A program made the position numbers and the translations under genes. A stretch of DNA of 64,000 nt from Talpa occidentalis (Eukaryota > Chordata > Mammalia > Eulipotyphla > Talpidae), in the NCBI RefSeq assembly GCF_014898055.3, contig NW_023601433.1:71407683-71471682 (forward strand), given 5' to 3'. The notes under the pieces are model-generated. The model ran no database searches. It was not told where the DNA came from and was given only the letters and a program-made list of their open reading frames with translations. Of this stretch, positions 24,036-35,774 are shown one piece after another. The stretch's first letter is position 1. Every line of letters begins with the position of its first letter.

Positions 24036-24735
24036 CTTTTTTTTAACCCCAAATCAGTAACAGTTTTTATTGCATCTTAAAGACCTCACAACTAAGTCTG
24101 AGGAATCACCCAGCGTCTTACCTGGACAACTCAGATCTTATTCATCAGCCTGTGGAACTGTTCTTTACAGATAACATAGATATACTACTCTAAATTTCCT
24201 GCTCTCTTTGCTTTTAACTATTGTGGTTTGCTGAATCTAAACAGCTGAATTTGATACAAGTTCAATGTCGTTTCTTTTAAGAATTAACTCATCTATCTGG
24301 GCTTGAGATAATGAACAAGGAACATTTACTCTCATGTGCACTCTGAGGTTGAATTTTTCACCCAAGAAACTTGAAATTTCAACGACACCCATTCTCCTGA
24401 ATAACAATGGTGATGAGGAAGTGAACACACACAGACCTCATCTTGCAGGGGAAGCCCAGTGGAACACTCTTGATCATGTTCTACACGTGACTATACACAG
24501 TGCAAACAGTAGCCAATTCCTTTCTATTTTCCCACCATTTGTCAACCCAGGGCCTCTTCTTTCTTTCCAAGGAGACTGACACTGATGTGACTGAAGTCCC
24601 TCTGCAGGGTGTGTCTGGGGCCCTTCACAATAACAGTGCAACCCTTCAGGGAGATGTTGACGTTTTTCTGGAATGTCGACAGTATAAATGCTGAGAATGG
24701 TCTTCATTCTCACAGTAGGTGAGGCAAAAAGACTC
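24036..24735 (-). pseudogene. RPL9: RPL9 processed pseudogene (ribosomal protein L9) in the L1
   Basis: Intronless retrocopy on the minus strand. The initiator is at 24707-24705 with MKTILS...TVDIPE, and the 5' UTR ends tgtgag directly before it. Further on are [14 protein letters not shown] and [17 protein letters not shown], matching L9. The stop-codon equivalent is at 24139-24141, then a 3' UTR with an AATAAA signal (ttttatt on plus) and a short A tail (24038-24045 as T on plus). The coding span is about 569 nt against 579 expected. It is disabled by a frameshift about 15 codons in, further indels and a TAG after NSAV. L9 itself is a large-subunit ribosomal protein. Confidence 0.93.
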
Positions 24736-26068
24736 GCCCTTTCATTCTTTTAACTACAGTTTTCACATAGTAAGTTTTAAATTTTGACGAAGTCCAATTT
24801 ATCAATATTTTCTTTTATGAAATATGCTTTCGGTGTTACATGTACTTTACGTAATCCCAGATGACAAAGATTTTCTGCAGTTTGCTTCTACAAGTTTTGT
24901 TTTACATTTTAGACTAAAATCTATTTTTGTGGAAGGTATGAGGCTTAGAATTCCTTTTGTGTACATGACTGAATATCCAGTTGTTCAACACTATATATTG
25001 GAAAGACAGTCCTTCCTCTATTGAATGGCCTTTGCAACTTTGTGAAAAGCCAATTGAACACATTTGTGTGCGTCTATTACTGGATTTCCTATACTGTTTC
25101 ATTGCTCTGTGTGTCTGTCTTGTGACTACAGTCTGTGTGACTGTAATCACAGTCTTGAGCACAATGAGCTTCAAAATTCTTACTACTGCAAGTTCTACAA
25201 TTTGGTGGTGATTCCTCCCACATTATTATCCTTCTCTGCAAAACTGTTTTAATATACTAGTTATATACACTAGTTCCTCTGTCTTTCCAGTTTCAGAGTT
25301 AGCAAGTCCATGTCTACCAAAAACATCCTTGAAATGTATTAACTTTACAAATTAATTTATGGAGAACTGACATATTAACTATATCAAGTCTTCCAAGCCA
25401 CAAAGAGTATCTCTCCACTTATTCAGGTCTCCTTGATTTCTTTTATCAGAATGTTGTTTACAGCATACAAAACACACATACATTTTGTTAGGTTTATACT
25501 GAAGTATTTAAGTGAGAGCCAGTGAAAAATGGCTTTTTCCTAGTTTTGGCTTCCAATTGTCCATTGCTAGTCTATAAAAATGACAGACTTTTGGTTGATC
25601 TCCTTGTACTCTGCAGCCTTGTCAGATTCACTTCTTACTTCTAGAAACTTTATTGTAGCTTCCTTGGGATTGTCTACACAGAAATCATCCCATTTAAGAA
25701 AAGGGAGAGTTGCATTTCTTCCTTTTCAATTGGTATTCTACTTATTTATTTTTCCTATGTGATGGCACTGATTCAAATTTCCAGTGTAATGTTTAATGTG
25801 AGTGACTAAGAGTGGACATCCTAGACTTGACTCTGATCTTTGGGCAAAAGCATTCAGTCTTTCATACATGAAGGATGACATCAGCTGTGGGCTTTATATA
25901 TCTACTCTTTTTCAGGTTAAGGAACTCCTGGATTGCTACACTTTTTTTTTCTTTTATACTGAAGAGATATTATATTTTGTTAGGTGATTTTTCAACATCA
26001 ACTGATAAGATTACGTTGTTTTTCTTTTTCTAGTCTGTTAATATGATGGATTACATGGACTGATTTTC

Positions 26069-26343
26069 TTTTTTTTTTTTTTTTTAAAGATTTACTTATT
26101 TATACATACAAGAATCAGGGTACAGGCCAGAGATGCTGGGGGATGAGAGGATTCACCAGAGACAAAGTAGGGAACAGACCAGGTAGATCAACTGAAATAC
26201 ACTGCTGAGGGGAGCAGCAGGTGAGTCAGGAGAGGCCTGCTGCGCCATGTGTAGCTCCCTGGCTGGGGATCGAACTCATGCTGAAGCAGCTGTGGCGAGC
26301 TTCATAGGTCGCGTCTTAACCCCTTGTGCCACCAGGGAGGCCC
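26069..26343 (-). mobile_element. SINE 4 in the L1
   Basis: Minus-oriented, with an 18-bp T run then 'aaagatttacttatttatac', ending 'ccaccagggaggccc'. Target duplication tac(a/g)tggactgattttc at 26052-26068 and 26344-26360. Confidence 0.95.
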
Positions 26344-28191
26344 TACGTGGACTGATTTTCAAATATTTAATCAGGTTTGCATATCTAGAAACCCCACTTG
26401 ATTGTGTTGTATTTTCTTTTTATTTATTGTTGGAATCAATCTGTTAACATTCTATTGAAGATTTTGGTGTCAATGTTCATGAGGGCTATTTTTTGTGCTG
26501 TCTTTGCTGGGTTTGGTGTCACAGTAATACTGGCCTCATATAATGACTTGAAAATATTCCCTCCCCTTCTAATTTCTAAAAAGTATGTAGAATTGGCATT
26601 ATTCTTCTTCAAATGATCGGCAAACTAGTCTTACATGCAAAACTTGAAATGTGATTGGAAACACTTAAAAATACGTGTTAAGAATCACAACTACAAAGCT
26701 AGCAAACCATGTGAGGCATAAGCCATGTTTATTACATTGCTACATGGTCACAATACTTCAGCTGGTTCATAACATTCACTAGTGAAATCATATGGGCCAG
26801 GGTTTTCTTCAAAGGAATGTTTTTAAATACAAATAAAATTCTTCAAAATGTATGATTATATATTTACATTATTTCTTTCTGTTTGTGTAGATATTGGTAG
26901 TTTGTGGTTTTCAAGGAATTGGTTCATTTTATCTAACTTGTCCAATTTATGTGCACAATTATTTATAATATTTTTTTAAATTATCCTTTAATGTTTATAA
27001 AGCTTGTAGTGACAAACCTTTGTACATTCTTTCCCTTTTTTGTATGGTTAGGTATTTATCAGTCTTATTGATCTTTCTGAAGAATTAGCTTAAATGATTT
27101 TTCTATTGTTCTTATCTTTCCTGCATTCTGCTTGCTTTGGCTTTACTTTGGTCATCCTTTCCTAGTTTCTAAAGCAGAAGCTTAGTCTAATGATTTGATA
27201 CGTTCCTACTTTCCCAATATAAGAATTGAATGCTATAAAATTTCCTCTAAGCATTACTTAGCTGCAAATCTAAATAAATACATTGTATTTTCATTTCTAT
27301 TCAGTGGAAAATATTTTCTAATTTCCTTTGAGACTTCTTAAATTCATGAATGACTCATAAGTACAGTTTAATTTCCAGGCATCTAGATACTTTTTAGTGT
27401 TACATTTTTGTTAGTTATTTCTACCTAATTCCAGCTTAATTCCATTATGGTCAAAGAATATACATGTTGGATTTTAATTCTTTTAGATTTGGTAATGTCT
27501 GTTTTATGACCCAGGATATGATCTATTGTGGTGAATGTTTGCTGTGTGCTGGAAAGGAATGTGTACTCTGATGTTGCTGGGTAGATTTTCCTATGCCAAG
27601 AACCTGTTGATAACTTGTTTCAGTTCAGTATCCTTGCTGATTTTTCTATCCACTAGTTCTGTTTTTAAAGAGGACTGTTAAATACGCAACAATAATTGTG
27701 TTTGTGGCCTTTCTTCCTTTCAGTTCTATCAAAGTTTCATGTTTTTTGAAGTTCTGCTATTGCACATATCCTCATTTAAAACTATTCTCTCTTCCGGAGA
27801 ACAGACCCTTTATCTCATGTTCTGTCCCTGCTAATATTGGTACTTTGAAGTCATGTTTAAATAGCCACTCTCACTTTCTTCTTTCCTTGAGAGTTTGCAC
27901 AGTATGTCTTTTCATTCGTTTTTGCTTTAAACTTAATTATCATCATATTTAAAGTGGGTTTATTATAGGCAGCATACAGTTAAGGGTTGTTTGTTGCTTT
28001 AAGTTCATTGTGACAACTTCTACTTTTAATTGGTGTGTGTGAATCACTTACGTTTACTGTAATTATTCATGTGGCTTGATACTACATTTCACTTTATGAT
28101 TTTAACATTTATTTTCCATTTTGGCCTTAGTTGTTTTTCTCTATTCTCTTCCTCTATTCTTTTGAGTATTCTGAATAAAAATATCTTGATC

Positions 28192-28470
28192 GGGCCTCCC
28201 CTGGTGGCGCGGCAGTTGAACGCCGGGCTGCAGCAGCCCGCAGCCTCTACAGCACCGGTTTGATCCTCGGCTGCCTGCAAGGGTCCCACATGGTGTGGCA
28301 GACCTCTCCTGCCTCGCCCGCTGCTCCCCTCAGCAGTGTATTTTGTCAGTGCCTGTTCTGTTCCCAGCTCTGGCTCTGTTGAATTCTCTCACCCTCCCGC
28401 GCTTCTGACTGTACCCAGTGCTTGTATAAATAAATAAATCTTTTAAAAAAATAAAAAATTAAAAAAAAAA
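28192..28470 (+). mobile_element. SINE 5 in the L1 (GC-rich subtype)
   Basis: Head 'gggcctcccctggtggcgcg', a box B equivalent 'ggtttgatcctcgg', and the subtype-specific 'cacccagtgcttgtat'-like 3' part ('tgactgtacccagtgcttg'). Flanked by (a)aatcttgatc-type repeats at about 28182-28191 and 28471-28480. Confidence 0.9.
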
Positions 28471-29379
28471 AATCTTGATCATTTGAGAAATTTTACACCC
28501 CATTTTAATCTGTCTCTAGAGAATGTGAATATTTATCTTTATATATTTTTAATGTTATGCTAGGGATTACAATACACATACTTAACTTTTTATGATCTAC
28601 CACTTGAAGAAGAATGCAGAAAACTTCATCTTTTTTTACACTCTCCCCTTTTATCTATAAGCTGTCAAATATATTACATTGACATATACCGAAAACCCCA
28701 TCAAACAATGTTAAACCTTTTACTTTCAACTGTCATATATACCTGAAATATATGAAAGGAAAATATAGTTTATTTTATTTAATGAGATATTATTATTTTT
28801 GCTGATCCTCTATCACTCCTGAAGTTTCAAGATTCCCTATATCTCCCAGAACTTTCTTTAGCATTTGCTTTTAATTCTCTGTTCCTTCACCTTAAAATGT
28901 TTTTATTTTGTCTTCATACCTGAAGGTTATTTTCATTGTATTTGGAGTTCTGCACTGGTATTTCTCTTCTTTCAGCACATTAAAAGTATGCTACTTCTTC
29001 ATCCCCATGGCTTCTGATTAGAAATTTACAATCATTCAAATAAATGTTCTTCTATATTTTATGTGTATCTTCTAAATATTTTTCCCCCTGGCTGCTTTCA
29101 AGATGCTTTCACTGTCTTTAGCTTACAGAAATTTGATTTTGGTAAGTCTCAATGAGGATTTCCTGAGTATATAATGTTTATCTTTTCATATCTGTAAGTT
29201 TATTTTAACAGCCAAATGTCGTTTTTGACCAATATTTCTCTGCACCACACTCTTTCTCATAAAAGTCAGACCTTTTGATCTTGCCCCACAGGCCCGTAAG
29301 GCTCTATTCAGTTTTTTGTCTTTTCACTCTGGTTTTATACTCCCTGTTGTTCAAAGTGGATAATTTCTAGTGACCTATT

Positions 29380-30016
29380 TTGCTATTGTTTTCTTTTTAG
29401 TTCTTTTCACTTATTTATGCATACAAGAACTGGGGTGTAGGCCAAAGGTGTGGGGGGGGGAGTAGGGAGGAGAGGATTCATCAGAGACAGAGTAGGGAGC
29501 AGGACAAGCAAATCAACTGAAATACACTGCTGAGGGGAGTAGTGTGGGAGACAGGAGAGGTCTGCTTTGCCATGTAGGTTAGCTCCCTGGCCGTGGATCA
29601 AACGCATATTGGCGTGGCTGATGATAGCTTGATAGTGCTGAGATTTTTTTTTTTTTTTTTTTTATTTTTTTATAGAGGCATGCTTTTATTTATTTGTTTG
29701 CTGGTTTGTTTGTTTGTTTTTGTTTATACATGCACTAGGCACAGTCAGAAGCACGGGAGGGTGAGAGAACTCACCAGAGCCAGAGCGGAGAGCAGAGCAG
29801 GCAGAAGGACCGAAGTACACTGCTGAGGGGAGCAGCGGGCGGCAGGAGAGGTCTGCACGCCATGTGGGACCCTCCTCCGGTGGCCGGGGAGCAGCCGGGG
29901 ATCGAACCGGCGCCGCAGAGGTCGCGCGCAGCTTCGCAACCCAGCGCTCAACCGCTGAGCCACCGGGGAGGCCCGATAGTGCTGAGATTTAACCCCTTGT
30001 GCCACCAGGGAGGCCC
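29380..30016 (-). mobile_element. SINE 6, split by a younger SINE
   Basis: Outer element of a nest. Target duplication tctagtgacctatt at 29366-29379 and 30017-30030. Its 5' remainder 'aaccccttgtgccaccaggg' resumes at 29991 after the inserted SINE 7. Confidence 0.94.
29647..29974 (-). mobile_element. SINE 7 nested in SINE 6 (GC-rich subtype)
   Basis: Perfect 16-bp duplication gatagtgctgagattt at 29631-29646 and 29975-29990. This is the GC-rich subtype ('ggagcagccggggatcgaac', 'cagcgctcaaccgctgagcc'), close to the elements at 36459 and 59130. Being inside another SINE and little diverged, it is among the youngest insertions here. Confidence 0.95.
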
Positions 30017-30984
30017 TCTAGTGACCTATTATGAATTCACTGACTCTGTCAATTCCATTCTGCTATTAAGCCCATCGTTATTATATTTTCATTTCTAACA
30101 TTTTATTTGGTTCTTTTCTACATCTTGTGTTTCTCTGCTGAGACTTTCCACATCTCTATTTGTTTCACAAATGTTCACATATATGGGTCTTACGAATTGC
30201 TTTAAAATCTGATAATTCTAACATCTGTGACATTAGGATTGGTGTCTGTTGACTGCCTTTTCCCTCGGAAGTCTTTCAGATGTTCCTGGTTCTTCATATG
30301 TCAACTAATTATACACTGTATCTTGGACATTTTGAATACTATATGCTGTGAGACTCTGAGACTTCCTTACAATTGATGCAGAATGTTAATTTTTCTGTTT
30401 TATGAGGCAACTGACCAGGATAGGCTCTGCCCCCTGGTTCAAGTTGTGAGAGAACAAAGAAAATTAAAAGTAATCAGGATTCCCCTCACGCTCTTGGTCA
30501 GAGATTTAGGCACCTCTGCTGCCACTCTTTTTGCTACTTCTATAGTCATGGGATTGTCAAGGGGACAGGGTGGGAGAAAAAGGAAGAATTAGGAAAAATC
30601 CTAGGGAATCTTCCTGTTCTGTCCTTTAGGAGCCCTATCCTATTTCCTGCCCCTCAACCAGAAAAAGAAAGCATCTTTGCACCAGTTGTGCTGTTTCTGT
30701 TCTCAGGCTGTCATACAGGCTATTTCAGAAATAAAATAAACAGGTCACTCACCACCAGCTTGATGGTACTTCAAGATCCCTAATCTCCCAGCTAGCATTT
30801 ACTTTCCAGAATCCTTACATAACTACTCCATGCATTTGGTCCCGGGTTTTAAATTATATTCAGAAGCAGGGACAAGTGGGGTATGCTTACTCCATCTCAT
30901 CTCGAGCTGAAACATCACCAATTTCTTAACTCTATTGTACAACCAGAGTAGAAAATCACTGTAAGTATGTATGTGGATGTTCTA

Positions 30985-31209
30985 CATCGGGGTTTGGCAA
31001 ACTTTCATTAAAGGGCCAGCATGTGACTATTATAGCTTTGAGGCCATCTGGTCTCTGCTACAACAATCAATCTGCCACTGCAGTGGAAAAGCAGTCAGAC
31101 AATATGTGCACGGATGGTGATGGTTTCCTTGCAATAAAACATCAGTTAAAAAAAAAGAATAGATGATAGGCTGGATGTGGCCCAACATCATGATTTGCCA
31201 ACTCTGGTG
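30985..31209 (+). mobile_element. hAT-type MITE relic
   Basis: Terminal phrases 'ggggtttggcaaac' and 'gatttgccaactctg' are imperfect inverted repeats. The interior has 'aaagggccagcatg' and 'gcaataaaacatcagtt'. It shares its family with the relic at 22015-22213. Confidence 0.65.
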
Positions 31210-31736
31210 CTGCATTACCAACAGCAACTCACTTTTGGACTTTTCCTAGTCTTTAGCCATCTTCTTAAATGGCTATAAAAACGATTGTTTTGCTCCTCCA
31301 TTTCTGGTCCTTCATGTACAAGAACAGTTGTACACATTCAATTTTGGTTCAATTATGTTCTGATTCTTGAAATAATCTAGACCTTAAATAAAGTTTTAAA
31401 GACCAAAAATTCAAGGAGATTCAAGGGCTTATATATTATACACATGACTGAAAATGATGTTGTTATTTCAAATAGAAGTCTTTATTCACAATTTTCTTTC
31501 TTTTTATTTGATTTTATCATTTTATTCTGTAATAAGTGATGACATAAATCCCTACATATATAGCCTTTCTCTACAACTGTTAATTTCTGCAATTGTTTTT
31601 ACTTTCATTTTGTTTTTATTCAAAATCTCTCAAGGATGTGTTAAAGTAGAGGAGATCATAAATAATAGTGTACCAACTTGTTTTTCCAGAGTCTGGCTGA
31701 CTGGAGGTGTGGAGAGGCTGCTATCCTTTCACTTAC

Positions 31737-31831
31737 CTGGTTTCCTGCCACAGAGATAGAAGGCTAGTCTGTCAGTCAGCTCATACTGTATTTCTACAAG
31801 GCGATCTGCCAACTCATGGTGCCCTCCTTGC
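31737..31831 (-). CDS. GIT2: GIT2 coding exon 7 (residues 208-239, ankyrin repeat 3)
   Basis: 95 nt, with acceptor cttggtag| and donor CCAG|GTAAGT. It encodes the QGGHHELADRLVEIQYELTD and RLAFYLCGRKP segments, finishing the ankyrin block. It lies just upstream, in transcript order, of the 9.15-kb repeat-filled intron 7, and is preceded by the SINE-dense intron 6. Confidence 0.96.
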
Positions 31832-32028
31832 CTACCAAGAGAAAACAAAGTACCATTGATATTGCTTACCAGCCACTGGCTCTAGAATAGAAAAGTACAG
31901 AGAAGTGTCCTGAGACATATGAGCAGTTTATCAAACATGACTTTTCAGAATAATCAACCTTTTTGTGTGACCTGTTAAGGTCTACTTTGATTCCCACCTT
32001 TATAATCTGAACTTACCCCCTTTTCTTT

Positions 32029-32301
32029 CTTCTTTTTTTTAAAGATTTATTTATTTATGCATACAAGAGCTGGGTACAGGCCAGAGATGTGGAGGGTGAG
32101 AGGATTCATCAGAGACAGAGTGGGGAACAGAACAGGCAGACTGACAGAAATACACTGCTGAGAGGAGCAGTGGGCAAGACAGGAGAGGTCTGCTGTGCCA
32201 TGTGGGTTGCTCCCTGGCAGGCTGGGGATCGAATTCGTGCTACAGAGGCTGCAGACTGCTTCATAGTGCGGTGCTTAACCCCTTGCGCCACCAGGGAGGC
32301 C
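32029..32301 (-). mobile_element. SINE 8
   Basis: Minus-oriented, in GIT2 intron 6. Target duplication ccccttttcttt at 32017-32028 and 32302-32313. Box B is visible as 'ggggatcgaattcgtg'. Confidence 0.94.
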
Positions 32302-32467
32302 CCCCTTTTCTTTATTAATTTACAAAACAGAATGCTTAATATGAAACTTAAGGACATGAGAGGGATAAAGAATAACTTCCTCAAAAAGAATAGAAAATAA
32401 ATAAATGGTCTAGGGTAGAGTTTCTCAAAAATTAACTAGAAAGCTATGAAAAATAAATAGACATCTA

Positions 32468-32730
32468 TGGCCTCCCTGGTGGCACAAGGGATTAAGACAC
32501 AACCTACGAAGCTGTCTGCAGCCACTGCAGCACGAGTTTGATCCCCGGCCAGGGGCTACCCACATGGTACAGCAGACCTCTCCTGCCTCACCCGCTGCTC
32601 CTCTCAGCAGTATATTTCAGTCAATCTGCCTGTTCTGTTGCCCACTCTGTCTCTAGTAAATTCTCTCATCCTCCTGCACCTCTGGCCTGTACCCCAGTTC
32701 TTGTGTGCATATATAAATCTTTTTAAAAAA
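32468..32730 (+). mobile_element. SINE 9
   Basis: Plus-oriented, head 'ggcctccctggtggcacaag'. Target duplication aaataaa(t/c)agacatc on both sides. Head-to-head with SINE 8, 166 bp apart. Confidence 0.92.
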
Positions 32731-33561
32731 AAATAAACAGACATCCAGACTCCATGCTGGGAAATCCGCATTCATTAAGGTTGTGATGAGCATGGACATC
32801 AATATTTTAAAGAAGGTCCTTCCTTTGGATGTTTCAATATAGCAAAGTCTGATTCTGGATGAGAATTCAGTAGCCACCTCAAGGTCAATGATTTAGGGGA
32901 GACTGACCAATCTTATCCACAGATCACACCTGTAGCTTTCTTCACCTCTTTCTCTCTAATTTCTATAACCGATTAAACATTAAGTTTGCCATTCTTCATT
33001 CATGATATATTTAACAGCTGCTTGAAATCCTTTTAGTAACAAGGCACATAAATAAATTATTACATTGAGAGACTGTTTAATGCAAAGAACACATGAGGAA
33101 GTATCAAAGTAACTAAAATTACCTATCATTTACTAAGGACTCTCTTACTCTTAGAAGATAAAGTTTAGTTTCAGGCACTACAAATTTTTCTCTAATCTAC
33201 CACACATCTTTGACTTTTGTGATACATATATTTCCCCTCATTTGTTAATATTGAAATCAGGAAGTATCCGATAACTGGTGGTAAACTATCATTTAATTGG
33301 CTGAAGTGTTTTTTTTTTTTAAATGTCGTATGAAATGATGGTGACCCACATAATCAGTGGAGCCTTATTTCTTCAATACTTACATCTGATTATTCCCAGA
33401 CACACTCTATTCAGTCCATTCAGGTCCCTGATATGAACATATGCCACCAGAACTACCTCCTGAACATGACTCAGACCTTCCTTCTCACCCAGAATACATC
33501 AGCACTTCCTTCAAACACACAAATCCAGCCCCCTCGAAAAGACCAATCAAAAATACTTCTT

Positions 33562-33782
33562 TATTTTTTAAAGATTTATTTATTTAAGCATACGAGAACG
33601 GAGGTACAGGCCAGAGGTGCGGGCGGTGAGAGGATTCACTACAGAAAGAATAGAGAACAGAACAGGCAGATTGACTGAAACAGAACAGGTAGCTCCCTGG
33701 CTGGGCATTGAACTCATGCTGCAGTGGTTGCGGTTAGCTTCATAGGTTGCATCTTAACCCCTTGTGCCACCAGGGAGGCCCC
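33562..33782 (-). mobile_element. SINE 10 (internally deleted)
   Basis: Minus-oriented, 'aaagatttatttatttaagc' tail and 'gtgccaccagggaggcccc' head. About 50 bp around the middle is missing. A poor target duplication, tcaaa(a/g)a...ttctt, is seen at about 33547 and 33783. Confidence 0.85.
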
Positions 33783-33813
33783 TCAAAGACATTTCTTAAA
33801 GTTTTGGGCTACA

Positions 33814-34090
33814 GGGGCCTCCCCGGTGGCGCAGTGGGTTGAGCACAGCACTGTGAAGCTGTCTACAGCTTCTGCAGCGCGGGTTTGATTCCCGGCCAGC
33901 CAGGGCGATACCCACATGGCACGGCAGATCGCTCCTGTCTCGTCCACTGCTCCCCTCAGCAGTGTTTTCAGACCTTCTGCCTATTCTGCTCCCTGCTCCA
34001 TCTCTGGTGAATTCTCTCACCCTCCCGTGCCTCTGGCCTGTACCCCAGTGCTTGTATAAATAAATAAATATTAAAAAAAAAAAACAAAAC
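33814..34090 (+). mobile_element. SINE 11
   Basis: Plus-oriented, 'ggggcctccccggtggcgca' head and 'gggtttgattcccgg' box B. Target duplication ttgggctaca at 33804-33813 and 34091-34100. Only 31 bp from SINE 10, head-to-head. Confidence 0.93.
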
Positions 34091-34309
34091 TTGGGCTACA
34101 ATGAAGAAACCCTATATGCATGTTTTTTGAGACCAGTTACCCATTTGTCAATAAATTACATTTTATCATGCCTCATTTAACTCTTCTATATATATATGAA
34201 TGATCTCCTGCATGAGATAGTAAATTCTGAGACAGCAGTTTTCTATCTCTCTCATTTTATTCTCTGCAGAATACAGAATACAGCTTTGCAGTTTAATAGT
34301 TAATTTGGA

Positions 34310-34577
34310 GGACCTCCCCGGTGGCGCAGCGGGTTGAGTGCAGCGCTGTGAAGTTGTCTGCAGCCTCTGCAGAGCAGGTTCAATTCCTGGCCGGCCAGGG
34401 ACATATCCACAAGGCGCGGCAGACCTCTCCTGTTGCGCCCGCTGCTCCCCTCAGTAGTGCTTTCAGTCCATCTGCCTGTTCTGCTCCCCACTCTGTCTCT
34501 AGTGAATCCTCTCACCCTCCCGCACCTCTAGCCTGTACCCCAGCTACTGTATAAATAAAAAATAAATCTTAAAAAAA
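34310..34577 (+). mobile_element. SINE 12
   Basis: Plus-oriented, 'gacctccccggtggcgcagc' head. Target duplication aatagttaatttgga at 34295-34309 and 34578-34592. Confidence 0.94.
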
Positions 34578-35127
34578 AATAGTTAATTTGGAAAAAAGAA
34601 GGAAAGAAAGATGACCTACCTTCTATCATTTATGTGATATTCAAGACTAACCTATGGGGTTCCCTTCCCCAGTATTTCATAATTAAAATTGTTAAAAAGG
34701 ATTTTATAGTGAGCACCCAGATTATCCACTCTCTAGACCCTATAATTAACATTTTACCATACTTAATCACAAATCTATCCATACAGATTTGTTTTTAAGT
34801 TCAATCAATGACTAAAAGTATTAAAACTTGAGAAGAGAGTTCTGCAATTCTTGACTTGATTCAGACTGACTATTGCTGAAATACCACTATGCTATAAAAG
34901 AGCACATGAAGGACTGGAACCTAAGCACAATTGTTTATGATTCTACCTTCTCTGGCTTTACCAGATTGTGAGTTCATAGGTGTTTTTATGTCCTCATCTG
35001 AAAAATAATAGAATATAAATCTTTAAAGGGGTTAAATGTTAATCTCACACAATTTAGCCACTTAACCATGAATCATACACAACATAAATAATCTCCAAGA
35101 GAAGTGACAAGAATCTAGGTCTCTTAC

Positions 35128-35258
35128 CTTGCATAATCAACAGGAGTCTTCCCACTAGAATCTTGTGTACCTGGGTCTGCTCCATATACTGCCAATAATT
35201 CTGCTTGTAAAATCTGCCCTGCTTTGGCGGCAACATGGAGTGGGGTGTTCCCCTTTTC
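35128..35258 (-). CDS. GIT2: GIT2 coding exon 6 (residues 165-207, ankyrin repeat 2)
   Basis: 131 nt, with acceptor gattctcag| and donor GCAAG|GTAAGA. The encoded GNTPLHVAAKAGQ and GADPGTQDSSGKTPVDYA segments carry the canonical ankyrin TPLHxAA and GADP motifs. Ala in HVAAKAG is where I recall Ser in human. Confidence 0.97.
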
Positions 35259-35372
35259 CTGAGAATCATTTATAAAACACAGGCAAGAAAGCAAATTACA
35301 TAAACCAAAGGCCATATAAACACCACCCACTTAGTTTCAATTTAATATCTGAATCAATTCACACTTCCTTAC

Positions 35373-35459
35373 AGGGTGAAAGAAGTTGGCTTGTGCTCCT
35401 AAAGATAACAGCCTCAAACAGGTTTCAAGATTCCCTGTTCTCACGCTTGAATGGAGTTG
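35373..35459 (-). CDS. GIT2: GIT2 coding exon 5 (residues 136-164, ankyrin repeat 1)
   Basis: 87 nt (29 codons, phase 0 on both sides), with acceptor gttttcag| and donor CCCT|GTAAGG. It encodes QLHSSVRTGNLETCLRLLSL then GAQANFFHP, the first ankyrin repeat. It is separated from exon 6 by only 114 bp of intron. An exact multiple of three, it could be skipped in frame at the cost of one repeat. Confidence 0.96.
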
Positions 35460-35589
35460 CTGAAAACACATAAACCAAAAAGAGTATTTGTTAAAAGAGT
35501 AAAGAATGATATACTAGGGCAGCTGGCAGACTATTTTAATAAATGCTATACTAGTATTTAATCTTGATTTGGTTGTGAGGAACATAGAG

Positions 35590-35740
35590 CAGTCTCTCCT
35601 TGGATGATCACAAACACACCTGGACTCTAAGGTACGGTCAAGGCCCATCTCACTGATAAGGAAACCAGGGTTGGGAAGGCTGACTTGCCCAAATGCATAA
35701 CTTTTCTTAACTGGCACAATGAGAACTTGAGTGAAGAGTC
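35590..35740 (-). mobile_element. MIR relic
   Basis: Contains 'ctgataaggaaaccagggtt' and 'ctgacttgcccaaatgcata', an antisense MIR core. Confidence 0.55.
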
Positions 35741-35774
35741 CTGTGGTTATGCTGATAGGTCACAATTTCAAAGT

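Larger units (their letters stand above)
23080..30900 (-). mobile_element. Near-full-length ancient L1, antisense on the plus strand (same strand as GIT2)
   Basis: Reading the minus strand from right to left gives L1 5' UTR-like sequence (about 30900-30050), endonuclease/reverse-transcriptase sequence of ORF2 (about 29-24 kb) and the ORF2 C-terminal end. At 23547-23732 the minus strand reads IKEMQIKATMRYH, the conserved C-terminal ORF2 motif. All frames are broken. About 5.4 kb of L1 remains once insertions are removed. It hosts SINEs 2-7 and an RPL9 retrocopy. The divergence suggests an old L1M-type element; subfamily not determined, ends approximate. Confidence 0.85.
31832..35127. other. 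GIT2 intron 6
   Basis: Holds SINEs 8-12, five in 2.6 kb. The rest is AT-rich, with a short 'tatatatat' run near 34187. No gene seen. Confidence 0.8.

Noticed and set aside
24237..24713. A functional intronless RPL9 gene
   Set aside because: The reading frame is shifted early, shortened by indels and stopped after NSAV; it cannot give a full L9 protein.
23235..30030. CRISPR-like array suggested by repeated direct repeats
   Set aside because: The direct repeats are target-site duplications of SINEs. They differ from site to site, and the genome is mammalian.
29745..30098. Arg/Pro-rich frames of 78-86 codons
   Set aside because: They are translations of SINE sequence; near-identical peptides recur at each SINE copy (for example 36459-36720).
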